Positions 7,942 through 16,944 of a DNA stretch of 64,000 nucleotides are shown here, piece by piece. Positions within the stretch are counted from its first letter, which is position 1. Each line of letters begins with the position of its first letter. The translations under genes were made by a program, and so were the position numbers. This DNA comes from Muricoccus nepalensis (GTDB lineage: Bacteria > Pseudomonadota > Alphaproteobacteria > Acetobacterales > Acetobacteraceae). The DNA lies in contig NZ_RCZP01000009.1 in assembly GCF_006438825.1 (NCBI RefSeq), forward strand, positions 106,735 to 170,734, written 5' to 3'. The notes under the pieces are model-generated. The model did not search any database, was not told the origin of the DNA, and worked only from the letters and a program-made list of their open reading frames with translations.

Positions 7942-8679
7942 CTAGATGCCGCCGTAGCCGGCGCGCGCCCGCCAGTAGCTCCAGGCGCGGTCGAGCGGCC
8001 GCTCGCCCATCAGCATCTCGGCGGTCATCCGGGTCTCGCCCTCGGTCAGGTAGCGGGGCTTGCCCATGGCCATGGCGCGGGACTGCAACTCCGCGTTGTC
8101 CTTCATGCGCACGGAGACGAAGACCACCGCGGGCAGGGACTGCGCCGCGCAGGCGGCGCCGTGGTTGCGCAGCAGCACCGAGGTCCCGCCACCGAGCGCC
8201 CGCGCCAGGCTGTCGGCCTTCGGCACGTCGTCGATGAGCATGTTGGTGTCGCCGAACTCGTCCCGGCTGTCCCAGACCGGCACCGGCCCGCCGAGCACGG
8301 AAGCCATGTGGAACACCGGCCGCAGCGGCACGTCGTCCACCACCGTGTAGGGCAGCACCGCCGGCGAGTGGTGGTGCACCGTCGCCTGCACGTCGGGGCG
8401 CGCCGCGAAGATCCGCGCGTGCAGCACGCTCTCGAGGTAGGGCCGCAGCCCCTTGGGATCGACCGGCACGCCGTCGAGCGTGAACTCCAGCAGGTCGTCC
8501 CGGGTGACGATCTCGGGCGAGCGGGAGCGGGACACGAAGAAGCGGTCCGCGCGCCCGGGATGCCGCACGGCGACATGCCCGAAATCGTCCAGCACCCCCT
8601 CGTGCGCGAGGATGCGGTTGGCGATCACGAGATCGCCGAGCACGCCGTGCAGGTCCTGCGTCAAGCCGTCGCCTCCCAT
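7942..8679 (-). CDS. Class II aldolase/adducin-domain protein
   Basis: 245 residues from the ATG at 8679. The class II aldolase signature is present: VLHARIFAARPDVQATVHHHSP carries the zinc histidines and LLRNHGAACAAQS the downstream one. Members act as fuculose-phosphate-type aldolases, dehydratases or decarboxylases; several aromatic-ring pathways use one as a hydroxy-carboxymuconic semialdehyde decarboxylase. In this island it could act on a ring-cleavage product, but the gentisate route does not normally need such an enzyme. A TTG at 8664 with GGGAGG seven bases upstream is an attractive alternative start. It forms a unit with the following Bug gene and is divergent from the MarR gene. 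Confidence 0.8.
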   Translation of the reverse strand: MGGDGLTQDLHGVLGDLVIANRILAHEGVLDDFGHVAVRHPGRADRFFVSRSRSPEIVTRDDLLEFTLDGVPVDPKGLRPYLESVLHARIFAARPDVQATVHHHSPAVLPYTVVDDVPLRPVFHMASVLGGPVPVWDSRDEFGDTNMLIDDVPKADSLARALGGGTSVLLRNHGAACAAQSLPAVVFVSVRMKDNAELQSRAMAMGKPRYLTEGETRMTAEMLMGERPLDRAWSYWRARAGYGGI

Positions 8680-8786
8680 CCTCTGCCGGATCGTGCCCCA
8701 GGTCGCACCCTGGATCCGCAACCTGGATCGTGCGCGGGGCCTTGCCGGGCCGGGAGGAGCGGTCGCGCGGCCCTCCCCATTCTTGT

Positions 8787-8810
8787 TGAAAGGCAGTATG
8801 CGGTCTTTCA
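8787..8810. promoter_or_regulatory. Inverted repeat in the aldolase-marR divergent region
   Basis: TGAAAG (8787-8792) and CTTTCA (8805-8810) form exact 6-bp arms separated by 12 bases, so the two half-sites lie about two helical turns apart. The element is in an AT-richer patch between the divergent class II aldolase and marR genes. Position and symmetry suggest the MarR autoregulatory operator. It is unrelated in sequence to the palindrome at 5814-5846. Confidence 0.5.
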
Positions 8811-8861
8811 GCATGCCGTCAATCGGCCGCCCGATCCCCTCCCGCCACGGAGCCCGCCCCG

Positions 8862-9320
8862 ATGCACGACCTCTACGCCATGCCCGGGCACCTCATCCGC
8901 CGCGCCCAGCAGATCTCCGGCGCCCTCTTCGCCGAGGAGGCCGGCGCGCACGAGCTCACCTCCGTGCAGTTCGCCGCCCTCTACGCCATCCGCGAGAACC
9001 CGGAGGTGGACGCGACGCGGCTCTCGGCCCTCATCGCCTTCGACCGCTCCACCCTCGGCGGCGTGCTCGAGCGGCTGGAGGCCAAGGGATGGATCGGGCG
9101 CAGCCACGCCGAGGGCGACCGCCGCGCGAAGCGCCTCCGCCTCACCGCGGAGGGCGCCGCCCTCCTCCGCCGCGTCGAGCCCGCGGTCCGGCGCGTGCAG
9201 GACCGCCTCCTCGCCCCCCTCTCCCCCGCGGACCGCGTCACCTTCATGCGCCTCCTCGCCCAACTCGCGGAGGTGCACAACGAGGTGACGCCCGCCCCGC
9301 TCCGCCGCGCCGCGGGGTAG
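8862..9320 (+). CDS. MarR-family transcriptional regulator
   Basis: 152 residues. The winged-helix core runs from about 30 to 105: LTSVQFAALYAIRENPEVDA, the recognition region LSALIAFDRSTLGGVLERLEAKGW, and the wing with the conserved D-R-R-A-K-R (GDRRAKRLRLTAEG). The rest is dimerisation helices. MarR proteins of this kind usually repress an adjacent catabolic operon until an aromatic carboxylate binds. It is divergent from the aldolase-Bug pair and followed at 110 bp by the FAD oxidase gene, so it is the natural regulator of island 1. Start ATG 8862; no strong Shine-Dalgarno is seen. Confidence 0.88.
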   Translation: MHDLYAMPGHLIRRAQQISGALFAEEAGAHELTSVQFAALYAIRENPEVDATRLSALIAFDRSTLGGVLERLEAKGWIGRSHAEGDRRAKRLRLTAEGAALLRRVEPAVRRVQDRLLAPLSPADRVTFMRLLAQLAEVHNEVTPAPLRRAAG

Positions 9321-9430
9321 TCATCGCCGTCCGCCCGCGGCCCCGCGCTTGAAGCGCGCGCCCGGATCGGGAAGAAGGCAGCCGGGATCGCGCCCGGCTC
9401 CTCGCGCGCCCGGGATGGAGGCCCAGCAGC

Positions 9431-10882
9431 ATGAGCGTTCCGATGGCCGTGGCCGCCGACGACGGTCTGGTCGAGGAGCTGGCGGGCCTCGTCGGCCGCC
9501 CGCACGTCCTCGCGCCGGGCGAGGACCACGCGCCCTACGTCGTCGATTGGCGCGGGCGCTACCACGGCAAGGCCCTCGCCGTGGTGAAGCCCGCCAGCAC
9601 GGCCGAGGTCGCCGCCGTGGTCGCGCTCTGCGCCCGCCGCGGCATCGCCATCGTGCCGCAGGGGGGCAACACCGGCATGTGCGGCGCCGCCACCCCGGAC
9701 GCGGAGGGACGCTCCGTCGTGCTCCGCCTCGACCGCCTGAACCGCGTCCGCGCCGTCAACCCGCTCGCGAACTCCATCACGGTCGAGGCCGGCTGCATCC
9801 TGCAGGCGATCCAGGAGGCCGCGGCCGGCGTGGACCGCCTCTTCCCCCTCAGCCTCGGCGCGGAGGGGAGCTGCCAAATCGGCGGCAACATCGCGACCAA
9901 CGCCGGCGGCACCGCCGTGCTCCGCTACGGCAACACGCGCGAGCTGGTGCTGGGCCTCGAGGTCGTGCTGCCCGACGGCAGCCGGCTCGACCGGCTGCAG
10001 GGCCTCAGGAAGAATTCCAGCGGCTACGACCTGAAGCAGCTCTTCATCGGCGCTGAAGGGACCCTCGGCGTCGTCACCGCGGCCACGCTAAAGCTCTTCC
10101 CGCGCCCGCGCGTCTCGGCCCTCGCCATGGTGGCGCTGCCGGAGATCGAGGCAGCGCTGACGCTGCTGGGCCGCCTGCGCGACGCCGTCGGCGACCGCCT
10201 GACCAGCCTCGAGGCCATGTCGCGCGGCCAGGTCGAGGTGATCGCCGAGCACGTGCCCGACGTCCCCATCCCCTTCGCCCTCGAGGCGCCCTGGTACCTG
10301 CTGATCGAGCTGACGGACACGCTCGCCTCGACCAACCTCCGCACCCCGCTCGAGGAGGTGCTCGCCGCCGCCCTGGAGGAAGGTCTGGTGACGGACGCCG
10401 TCCTCGCCGAGAGCGGGGCCCAGGCCGGCGCGCTCTGGAAGATCCGCCACTCCGTCTCCGAGGGTAGCAAGCGCGCCGGCTACGTCGTCAGCCACGACAG
10501 CGTCGTGCCGATCGAGAACGCGCCGCTCTTCGCGCGCAACGTGGAGCGCCGCATCCTCGAGGAGGTGCCGGGCGCGCGCGTCGTGATGCACGGCCATGTC
10601 GGGGACGGCAACCTCCACGTCCTCGCCATCCTCGACGCGCGGCAGTTCCCGGATGCCGTCACCGCCGCGCCGGTCGCGCGCCGCATCAACGCGGTGGTCG
10701 ACGACGAGACCGCGGCGCTCGGCGGCGTCATCAGCGCCGAGCACGGCATCGGCATCAGCAACCGCGACCGCCTCGGCCGGGTGACGGACCCCGTCGAGCT
10801 CCTCCTCATGCGGCGCGTAAAGGACCTGCTCGACCCCACCGGGATCATGAACCCCGGCAAGGTGCACCCGCCCGGCGCCTGA
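9431..10882 (+). CDS. FAD-linked D-2-hydroxyacid dehydrogenase (GlcD/D2HGDH-like)
   Basis: 483 residues. The N-terminal PCMH-type FAD domain has the signature PQGGNTGMCGAATPDAEG near 75-90 and IGGNIATNAGGTAVLRYGN near 155-172. The C-terminal FAD-oxidase domain carries the metal site motifs HGHVGDGNLHV and SAEHGIG and ends with the usual DPTGIMNPGK. The family oxidises D-2-hydroxy acids (D-lactate, D-2-hydroxyglutarate, glycolate, D-mandelate-like compounds) and hands electrons to the quinone pool or ETF. Which acid is used cannot be read from sequence. With the following Bug gene it probably forms an uptake-and-oxidation pair under the MarR regulator upstream. Confidence 0.85.
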   Translation: MSVPMAVAADDGLVEELAGLVGRPHVLAPGEDHAPYVVDWRGRYHGKALAVVKPASTAEVAAVVALCARRGIAIVPQGGNTGMCGAATPDAEGRSVVLRLDRLNRVRAVNPLANSITVEAGCILQAIQEAAAGVDRLFPLSLGAEGSCQIGGNIATNAGGTAVLRYGNTRELVLGLEVVLPDGSRLDRLQGLRKNSSGYDLKQLFIGAEGTLGVVTAATLKLFPRPRVSALAMVALPEIEAALTLLGRLRDAVGDRLTSLEAMSRGQVEVIAEHVPDVPIPFALEAPWYLLIELTDTLASTNLRTPLEEVLAAALEEGLVTDAVLAESGAQAGALWKIRHSVSEGSKRAGYVVSHDSVVPIENAPLFARNVERRILEEVPGARVVMHGHVGDGNLHVLAILDARQFPDAVTAAPVARRINAVVDDETAALGGVISAEHGIGISNRDRLGRVTDPVELLLMRRVKDLLDPTGIMNPGKVHPPGA

Positions 10883-10912
10883 CCGGCTGCGCCCCGCCCA
10901 ACGTAAAGAAAG

Positions 10913-11890
10913 ATGCCCATGAACCGCCGCACGCTCCTCGGGACCGCCCTCGGCTCCGCGCTCGCGATCCCCGCCGCCCGCGCCCAGGCTTGGCCCACGC
11001 GCCCCGTCCGCCTGATCGTCCCCTATCCGCCGGGCGGCGCGACGGACGTGATCGCGCGCATCTACGCCGACCACATGGGCGCGACCCTCGGCCAGCCCGT
11101 CGTTATCGAAAACCGGCCGGGCGCCAGCGGCAACATCGGGATCGACGCGGTGGCGAAGGCCGCGCCCGATGGCCACACGATCGGTGCCGGCACCGTCAGC
11201 AACTTCTCCATCAACCAGTACCTCTACAAGTCCGTCCCCTACGACGTGGAGCGCGACCTCCGCCCGCTCGCGCTCGCCTGGGAGTTCCCGAACATCGCCG
11301 TCGTCGCGCCGGGCAAGGTGCCGTCGCGGACTCTGGGCGAGTTCATCGCCTGGGCGCGGGCGAAGCGCGGGGGCGTCACCTACGGCTCCACGGGGGTCGG
11401 CACCACCACCCACCTCTCCTCGGCCATGCTGTTCAGCCGCCTCGGCATTGAGGCCGTCCACGTCCCCTACCGCGGCGCGGCGCAGATCCAGCCGGCGCTG
11501 CTCGGCGGCGACATCGACTTCGCGATCGACGGCGTCGCCTCTTACCAGGGGCTCGTCGAGGCCGGGCAGATCCGCGCCCTCGCCGTCACCAGCGCGGAGC
11601 GCTGGCCGACCTTGCCGGCGGTGCCGACCATGGCCGAGGGCGGCATGGACAACTTCGTCGTCACCGTCTGGGGCGGCTTCGTGGCCCCCGCCGCCACCCC
11701 GGACGCCGTGGTCGAGCGCCTGGGCGCCGCCCTCAAGGCGACGGTCGACGACGCCTCCCAGCGGGACCGCTTCGCCCGCGTCGGCGCGAAGCCGATCTGG
11801 ACCACGCCCGCCGAGGCCGCCGCCCGCGCCGCGCGCGAGCGCCCGATGTGGCGCGAGACGATCGAGAAGTCCGGCGCCCAGGCGGACTAA
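10913..11890 (+). CDS. Bug/TctC-type periplasmic substrate receptor
   Basis: 325 residues. The N-terminus MNRRTLLGTALGSALA is a good Tat-like signal, with cleavage expected after AARA before QAWPTRPVR. Family blocks follow: LIVPYPPGGATDVIARIYAD, VIENRPGASGNIGID and KAAPDGHT. It lies 30 bp after the hydroxyacid dehydrogenase on the same strand, hinting that its ligand is that enzyme's substrate or a precursor. No TctA/TctB genes are nearby. ATG 10913 and ATG 10919 are both possible starts; AAAGAAAG upstream is a modest ribosome-binding site for either. Confidence 0.9.
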   Translation: MPMNRRTLLGTALGSALAIPAARAQAWPTRPVRLIVPYPPGGATDVIARIYADHMGATLGQPVVIENRPGASGNIGIDAVAKAAPDGHTIGAGTVSNFSINQYLYKSVPYDVERDLRPLALAWEFPNIAVVAPGKVPSRTLGEFIAWARAKRGGVTYGSTGVGTTTHLSSAMLFSRLGIEAVHVPYRGAAQIQPALLGGDIDFAIDGVASYQGLVEAGQIRALAVTSAERWPTLPAVPTMAEGGMDNFVVTVWGGFVAPAATPDAVVERLGAALKATVDDASQRDRFARVGAKPIWTTPAEAAARAARERPMWRETIEKSGAQAD

Positions 11891-11914
11891 GGGCCGGACG
11901 AGGGGCGGCCGCCC

Positions 11915-14188
11915 TCAGGACCCCCGCCCGCGCGCCACCATCCGCGCGAGCTCGTCCACCCCCAGGAAGCGCGGCGTGCTGCCGGCCGCCAGCGCGTCCA
12001 GGCTCGGCGAGGGCAGGCCGAGCCGGCTCGCGTAGATCCAGGAATAGGCGAGCACGCGCTGCACATAGGCCCGCGTCTCGTTGAAGGGGATGCTCTCGAT
12101 GAAGAGGAAGGGGTCCTCCCGGTGCCCGTTCGCGGGCATCCAGCGCGAGAGGTTCCCCGGCCCCGCGTTGTAGGCCGCGAGCAGCCGGATGAGGTTCCCC
12201 TGCACGTTCTCCTGGCCCGAGAGCTGCAGCAGGTAGCGCTGCCCGAGCTCCAGGCTGTAGCCGGGGTCGTGCAGCCGCCGGCTGGACCCGTCGCGCAGCG
12301 CGGCGTCGCCGGTGATGTAGGCGGCCGTCGCCGGCATCACCTGCATCAGCCCGCGCGCCCCGGCCGGGGAGACTGCGTCGGGGTCGAAGTTCGATTCCTG
12401 CCGCGCCAGCCCGTAGATCAGCGCCGGGTCCGCCCGCCACCCGCCCTGCGGCTCCAGCCGCGGCACCGGGAAGCGCGCGTAGTCGCGCGGCCGCCCGTCC
12501 GCGGCCTGCGCCTGGGAGGCGAGCATCGTGGACAGCTCCGGCATCCCCGCGGCCGTCGCCGCCGCCAGCATCCCGCGGGCCAGCGCCGGGTTGCCCTGCG
12601 CCACCGACCACAGCCGGCGAAGCTCCGCCTCCGCCCGCGCCTTCTGCCCGACCTGGATCAGCGCCAGCGCCCGCCAGCCGCCGGCGGTCTCCGCCAGCAC
12701 GGCGCCCTCCGCCTCCCCGGCCACGTCGCTCTCCCAGGCGAAGCCCGGCGGCAGGCCGAGCGCGCGGCGCGCGACGAGCCCGTAGAAGGTCCGCGGCTCC
12801 TGCGCGGCCTGGAGCATCCAGGGCACGTAGCCCTGCGGCCGGCGCGAGCGCACGGCGGCCCGTGCCGTCCAGAAGGCCGCGGCCGAGCGCAGCACCGCCG
12901 GCGCCGCCTCGTTGCGGGCGGCCGATTCGAAGAAGGGCAGGGCGGCCTCGTATTGCCCGAGCCCCCAGGCCGAGAGCCCGGCCAGGTAGCTCGCCTGCGC
13001 CGGCGCCCCCGCGGCCCGCGCGGCGAGAGAGGCGACGCGGAAGGCCTCCGCGTCCTTGCCGGAGGTGAAGAGCGCCGAGGCCACGTCCGTCTGCAGCGCC
13101 GCCGCATAGGCCGGGGTTATGCCGCGCGTGCCGGCGATGTGGCGCAGCGCCTCCGCCATCTCGCCCCGCCCCGCCATCTCGCGGACGGTGCGGTCGAGGG
13201 CGGGGTTGCGGGCCAGCGGCGCCCGGGCCGCGGCCGGCGGCTCGCGCTCCTCCGGGGGAACCTCCTGGCCGGGGGCCGGCACCGCCTCCGCGGCGGGCTC
13301 GCCGGGCAGGGGCGGCACCTCGGCGCCCTTCGGCAGCCGGGCCACCAGCAGGGCGTGCAGCCGCGGCGCGTCCGCGTAGTCCGCGTGCTCGGCCAGCCAG
13401 GCGCGAAGCTCCGCCACCGTCGGCTCCACCCCGCCGGGCCGCCAGCGGTCCGCGAGGACGTGGCCCATCAGCCGCCGGTCCTCCAGCCGCTCGGCCTCCC
13501 GCGCCGCCTGGGCCATGTCGCCCCGCGCCTGCAGGTCAAAGATCCGCCGCAGCCGGGCCGCCTCGGAAGGGGCGAGGGGCTGGGGCAGGCCCGCCGGCAT
13601 CCGCGGCTGCGCCCCGGCGAGCGGCGTGCGGGCGAAGGAGAGGGCGATCTCCTGCGGGGTCCGCATCTCCGGCAGCCGCCCGGAGAGGGGGCGGGAGATC
13701 GCGATCGGCTCGGGCTCGTGCGGCTCGATCATCGCCGTCCGGGCCCGCTCTGCGGGGGGCGCGCGGCCCACGGCCCGGGACGGCGCCGGCCCCGACCGCC
13801 GCGACGCCTCGGCCGCGCCCCGCCCGCCCGCCCGCGCCGGCTCCCGGCGGGAACCGTCGCGCGCCACCCGGTGCGGCACCTCGCGGCCTGGCACCGCGCG
13901 CGCCTCCCGGCGCACTCCTTCGCGCGCCTCGCGGCGTGACGCCACCGGCGGCCGCGCGGAAGGCCTCTCCACCGGGCGGAGGGTTCCTTGCCGTGCCGGC
14001 GCGGCGCGGGTCGTGCGGTGGCTGTCGCGCGGCAAGGCCTGCTCGCGGCGCGGATGGCTCTCCGATGCGCGCGACGGGGCAGCTTCGGCCCCGGCCCCGC
14101 ACAGGGCGAGGGCCAGCAGCAGAACCAGCCATGCCGCGCGCTGTCGCCGGGGGGGACGGCGATCGAGCCCGGGGGGGGAAGCTCGCAT
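11915..14188 (-). CDS. Soluble lytic murein transglycosylase (Slt70-like)
   Basis: 757 residues. A signal peptide or N-terminal membrane helix (AAWLVLLLALALCGAGAEA) leads into about 110 residues very rich in Arg, Pro and Ala, probably a disordered periplasmic linker. A superhelical alpha-domain follows at about 180-590. The C-terminal SLT domain carries LARQESNFDPDAVSPAGARG with the catalytic glutamate, then GLMQVMPATA and LLAAYNAGPGNLSRW. The enzyme cleaves the glycan strand of peptidoglycan, leaving 1,6-anhydromuramyl ends. The Arg-rich linker is longer than usual. The gene lies 130 bp downstream of the UDG gene on the same strand. Confidence 0.92.
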   Translation of the reverse strand: MRASPPGLDRRPPRRQRAAWLVLLLALALCGAGAEAAPSRASESHPRREQALPRDSHRTTRAAPARQGTLRPVERPSARPPVASRREAREGVRREARAVPGREVPHRVARDGSRREPARAGGRGAAEASRRSGPAPSRAVGRAPPAERARTAMIEPHEPEPIAISRPLSGRLPEMRTPQEIALSFARTPLAGAQPRMPAGLPQPLAPSEAARLRRIFDLQARGDMAQAAREAERLEDRRLMGHVLADRWRPGGVEPTVAELRAWLAEHADYADAPRLHALLVARLPKGAEVPPLPGEPAAEAVPAPGQEVPPEEREPPAAARAPLARNPALDRTVREMAGRGEMAEALRHIAGTRGITPAYAAALQTDVASALFTSGKDAEAFRVASLAARAAGAPAQASYLAGLSAWGLGQYEAALPFFESAARNEAAPAVLRSAAAFWTARAAVRSRRPQGYVPWMLQAAQEPRTFYGLVARRALGLPPGFAWESDVAGEAEGAVLAETAGGWRALALIQVGQKARAEAELRRLWSVAQGNPALARGMLAAATAAGMPELSTMLASQAQAADGRPRDYARFPVPRLEPQGGWRADPALIYGLARQESNFDPDAVSPAGARGLMQVMPATAAYITGDAALRDGSSRRLHDPGYSLELGQRYLLQLSGQENVQGNLIRLLAAYNAGPGNLSRWMPANGHREDPFLFIESIPFNETRAYVQRVLAYSWIYASRLGLPSPSLDALAAGSTPRFLGVDELARMVARGRGS

Positions 14189-14318
14189 GGAGGGTCGGCG
14201 TTAAGCGCCGGGGCCGGGCGGGGCAACCCGCGAGCGCGTGATGCCCGGCCCCCCGGCGCGTGAATCAAAGGCTTGGCCGCGCGCCGCCGTTCACGTTCCG
14301 GTCACTGGTAACGCGGCG

Positions 14319-15149
14319 TTATGGAATCGGCGCCCCGTCCAGGGCCCGCCGCAGCAGCCGCAGGTCCGTCCAGGCCTCCCGCTTGGCCGCGGGCTGGCGC
14401 AGCAGGTAGGCGGGATGGAGCGTGGCCAGGGTCGGCACCGGGCCGAGCCCCGGCACCTCCAGGCTGTGCCACTTCCCCCGCAGCCGGGTGATCCCCTCGT
14501 TACGCCGCAGCAGCGCCTTCGCGGCCGTGCCGCCCAGCAGCACGATGTGGCGCGGCCGCACCAGCGCCAGGTGCCGCAGGACGAAGGGCGTGAAGACGTT
14601 CATCTCCGCGTCCGTCGGCGTGCGGTTCCCCGGCGGCCGCCAGGGAAGGATGTTCGTGAGGTAGGCGTTCCGCGCCCGCTCCACGCCGATGCTCGCCAGC
14701 ATCCGGTCCAGCAGCCGGCCGGACACCCCGACGAAGGGCTTGCCCTGCCGGTCCTCGTCCGCCCCCGGCGCCTCCCCGACCAGCACCAGCCCCGAATCGG
14801 CGACCCCGTCGGCGAGGACGAGGTTCCCCGCCGTCTCCCGCAGCGGGTGCTCGAGGGCGGCCAGCGCGGCCCGCAGCGTCTCCAGGCTGTCGGCCCCCGC
14901 CGCCAGCTCCCCCGCCCGGCGGGAGGCGGGGGCGAAGGCCGCAGCGGGCGCGAGGACCGGGGTGGGGCGGGACGGCGCCGCCCGCGCGGCCGGGGCCGCC
15001 GCCGGCAGGGCGGCCGGGACAGCCGCGGCCGGCGCCCGCGCGCGGGTGCGGTCCTGCGGCGCCTCCTCCAGCGCCTCGTCGGCGCCCCAGGCGATCTGCA
15101 GCTCCAGCGCGGCGAGCAGGGCCGCGGTCTCGGCCTGGTCAAGCTCCAT
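14319..15149 (-). CDS. Uracil-DNA glycosylase family 4-like, without cysteines
   Basis: 276 residues from ATG 15149. The catalytic core is recognisable: motif [18 protein letters not shown] (125-141), [14 protein letters not shown], and motif B HPAYLLR (245-251). These define family 4 uracil-DNA glycosylases, which remove uracil made by cytosine deamination or misincorporation. Residues 30-75 are a low-complexity Ala/Pro linker. Odd point: family 4 enzymes normally hold a 4Fe-4S cluster through four cysteines, yet this protein has no cysteine at all, and the usual Cys-containing block before motif A reads [18 protein letters not shown]. It may be an iron-free variant. It is divergent from the ETF-QO gene across 100 bp. 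Confidence 0.85.
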   Translation of the reverse strand: MELDQAETAALLAALELQIAWGADEALEEAPQDRTRARAPAAAVPAALPAAAPAARAAPSRPTPVLAPAAAFAPASRRAGELAAGADSLETLRAALAALEHPLRETAGNLVLADGVADSGLVLVGEAPGADEDRQGKPFVGVSGRLLDRMLASIGVERARNAYLTNILPWRPPGNRTPTDAEMNVFTPFVLRHLALVRPRHIVLLGGTAAKALLRRNEGITRLRGKWHSLEVPGLGPVPTLATLHPAYLLRQPAAKREAWTDLRLLRRALDGAPIP

Positions 15150-15249
15150 GCCCCCGGTATCGCCCCCCGGCGGGCCTTCGTGCAATGGCATGGGGTTACA
15201 GCCGGCCCGGGGCGACGCTACATCCCGGTCAATCTCAGGAGGAGCCCCC

Positions 15250-16944
15250 GTGTCAGACCGCGAGAGCATGGAATTCGACGTCCTGGTGGTCGGCGGCGGC
15301 CCCGCGGGGCTGGCGGCCGCCATCCGGCTGAAGCAGGTCGCGCCGGACGCCACCGTCTGCCTCGTGGAGAAAGGCTCGGAAATCGGCGCCCACACCCTCT
15401 CCGGCGCCGTGCTCGAGCCGCGCGCGCTGGACGAGCTCTTCCCCGACTGGCGCGACGACCCGCCGGCGCTGATGACGCCCGCGGGCGACGACCGCTTCAT
15501 GCTGCTGACCGAGAAGCGCGCCATCAAGCTGCCAACGCCGCCCGCGATGAACAACCACGGCAACTACGTCGTCTCGCTCGGCAACGTCTGCCGCTGGCTG
15601 GGTGCGAAGGCCGAGGCCATGGGCATCGAGATCTACCCGGGCTTCGCCGCCTCCGACCTCGTCGTCGAGGACGGCCAGGTGAAGGGCGTGGTCGCGGGCG
15701 TGATGGGTATCACCAAGGAGGGCGAGGAGGGACCGGACTTCCAGCCGGGCATGGAGCTCCGCGCCACCTACACGATCTTCGCCGAGGGCTGCCGCGGCTC
15801 GCTCACCAAGCGCCTCTTCGAGATGTACGACCTGCGCAAGGACTGCCAGCCGCAGACCTTCGCGCTGGGCATGAAGGAGCTCTGGGAGATCCCGAAGGAG
15901 AAGCACACGCCCGGCCTGGTGTGGCACTCCACGGGCTGGCCGCTGAAGAGCGACACCTACGGCGGCTCCTGGCTCTACATGCTCGGCGAGAACCTCGTCT
16001 CCATCGGCTTCGTCGTCGGCCTCGACTACAAGAACCCCTGGCTCTCGCCCTTCGACGAGTTCCAGCGCTTCAAGACCCACCCCGCCGTCCGCGGCTTCCT
16101 CGAGGGCGGCAAGCGCATCGCCTACGGCGCCCGCGCGCTGAACGAGGGCGGCGCGCAGTCCGTGCCGCGCCTGGTCTTTCCGGGCGGCATGCTGGTCGGC
16201 GACACCGCGGGCTTCCTCAACGTGCCGAAGATCAAGGGCACGCACACCGCGATGAAGAGCGGCATGGTGGCCGCCGAGGCCGTCGCCGCGGCGCTGGCCA
16301 CCGAGGACCGCCCCCCGGTGCTGGAGAGCTACCCCGAGGCCATCCGTCACTCCTGGGTCTGGGACGAGCTGCACAGCGTGCGCAACATCCGCCCGGGCTT
16401 CGCGAAGTACGGCTTCTGGGGCGGCATGGCCGCGGCCGCGCTCGACACCTACGTCTTCCGCGGTAAGGCGCCCTGGACCTGGATCCACCACGCCGACCAC
16501 GAGACGCTCAAGCCCGCCGCCGAGAGCAAGCGCATCGACTACCCCAAGCCCGACGGCAAGCTCACCTTCGACCGCCTCTCCTCCGTGTTCCTCTCGAACA
16601 CGAACCACGAGGAGAACCAGCCGAGCCATCTCGTGCTGCGCGAGCCGACGCGCTGGAAGGCCGTGAACTGGGAGCAGTTCCGCAGCCCCGAGAGCCGCTA
16701 CTGCCCCGCCGCCGTCTACGAGGCCGTGGGGCCGGAGGCGGAGCGCGAGCTGCGCGGCACGCCCGACGCCGAGGCGACGGGCCAGGGCGCCAGCACCGAG
16801 GCGGGCGACGCCGCCGTGCAGCTCGTGATCAACGCGCAGAACTGCGTGCACTGCAAGACCTGCGACATCAAGGACCCCACGCAGAACATCGACTGGCGCA
16901 CGCCGGAAGGTGGCGGCGGGCCCAACTACATCGGTGGCATGTGA
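15250..16944 (+). CDS. Electron transfer flavoprotein-ubiquinone oxidoreductase
   Basis: 564 residues. The N-terminal FAD-binding motif is [19 protein letters not shown], the quinone/FAD region includes [11 protein letters not shown], and the C-terminus has the 4Fe-4S ferredoxin block [24 protein letters not shown] takes electrons from ETF, reduced by acyl-CoA and related dehydrogenases, and passes them to ubiquinone at the membrane. The start is GTG 15250 with AGGAGGAG about six bases upstream. It overlaps the next gene by four bases (ATGTGA). In this setting it links the acyl-CoA-dehydrogenase-fold enzyme of island 2 with the petABC-encoded bc1 complex. Confidence 0.95.
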   Translation: MSDRESMEFDVLVVGGGPAGLAAAIRLKQVAPDATVCLVEKGSEIGAHTLSGAVLEPRALDELFPDWRDDPPALMTPAGDDRFMLLTEKRAIKLPTPPAMNNHGNYVVSLGNVCRWLGAKAEAMGIEIYPGFAASDLVVEDGQVKGVVAGVMGITKEGEEGPDFQPGMELRATYTIFAEGCRGSLTKRLFEMYDLRKDCQPQTFALGMKELWEIPKEKHTPGLVWHSTGWPLKSDTYGGSWLYMLGENLVSIGFVVGLDYKNPWLSPFDEFQRFKTHPAVRGFLEGGKRIAYGARALNEGGAQSVPRLVFPGGMLVGDTAGFLNVPKIKGTHTAMKSGMVAAEAVAAALATEDRPPVLESYPEAIRHSWVWDELHSVRNIRPGFAKYGFWGGMAAAALDTYVFRGKAPWTWIHHADHETLKPAAESKRIDYPKPDGKLTFDRLSSVFLSNTNHEENQPSHLVLREPTRWKAVNWEQFRSPESRYCPAAVYEAVGPEAERELRGTPDAEATGQGASTEAGDAAVQLVINAQNCVHCKTCDIKDPTQNIDWRTPEGGGGPNYIGGM

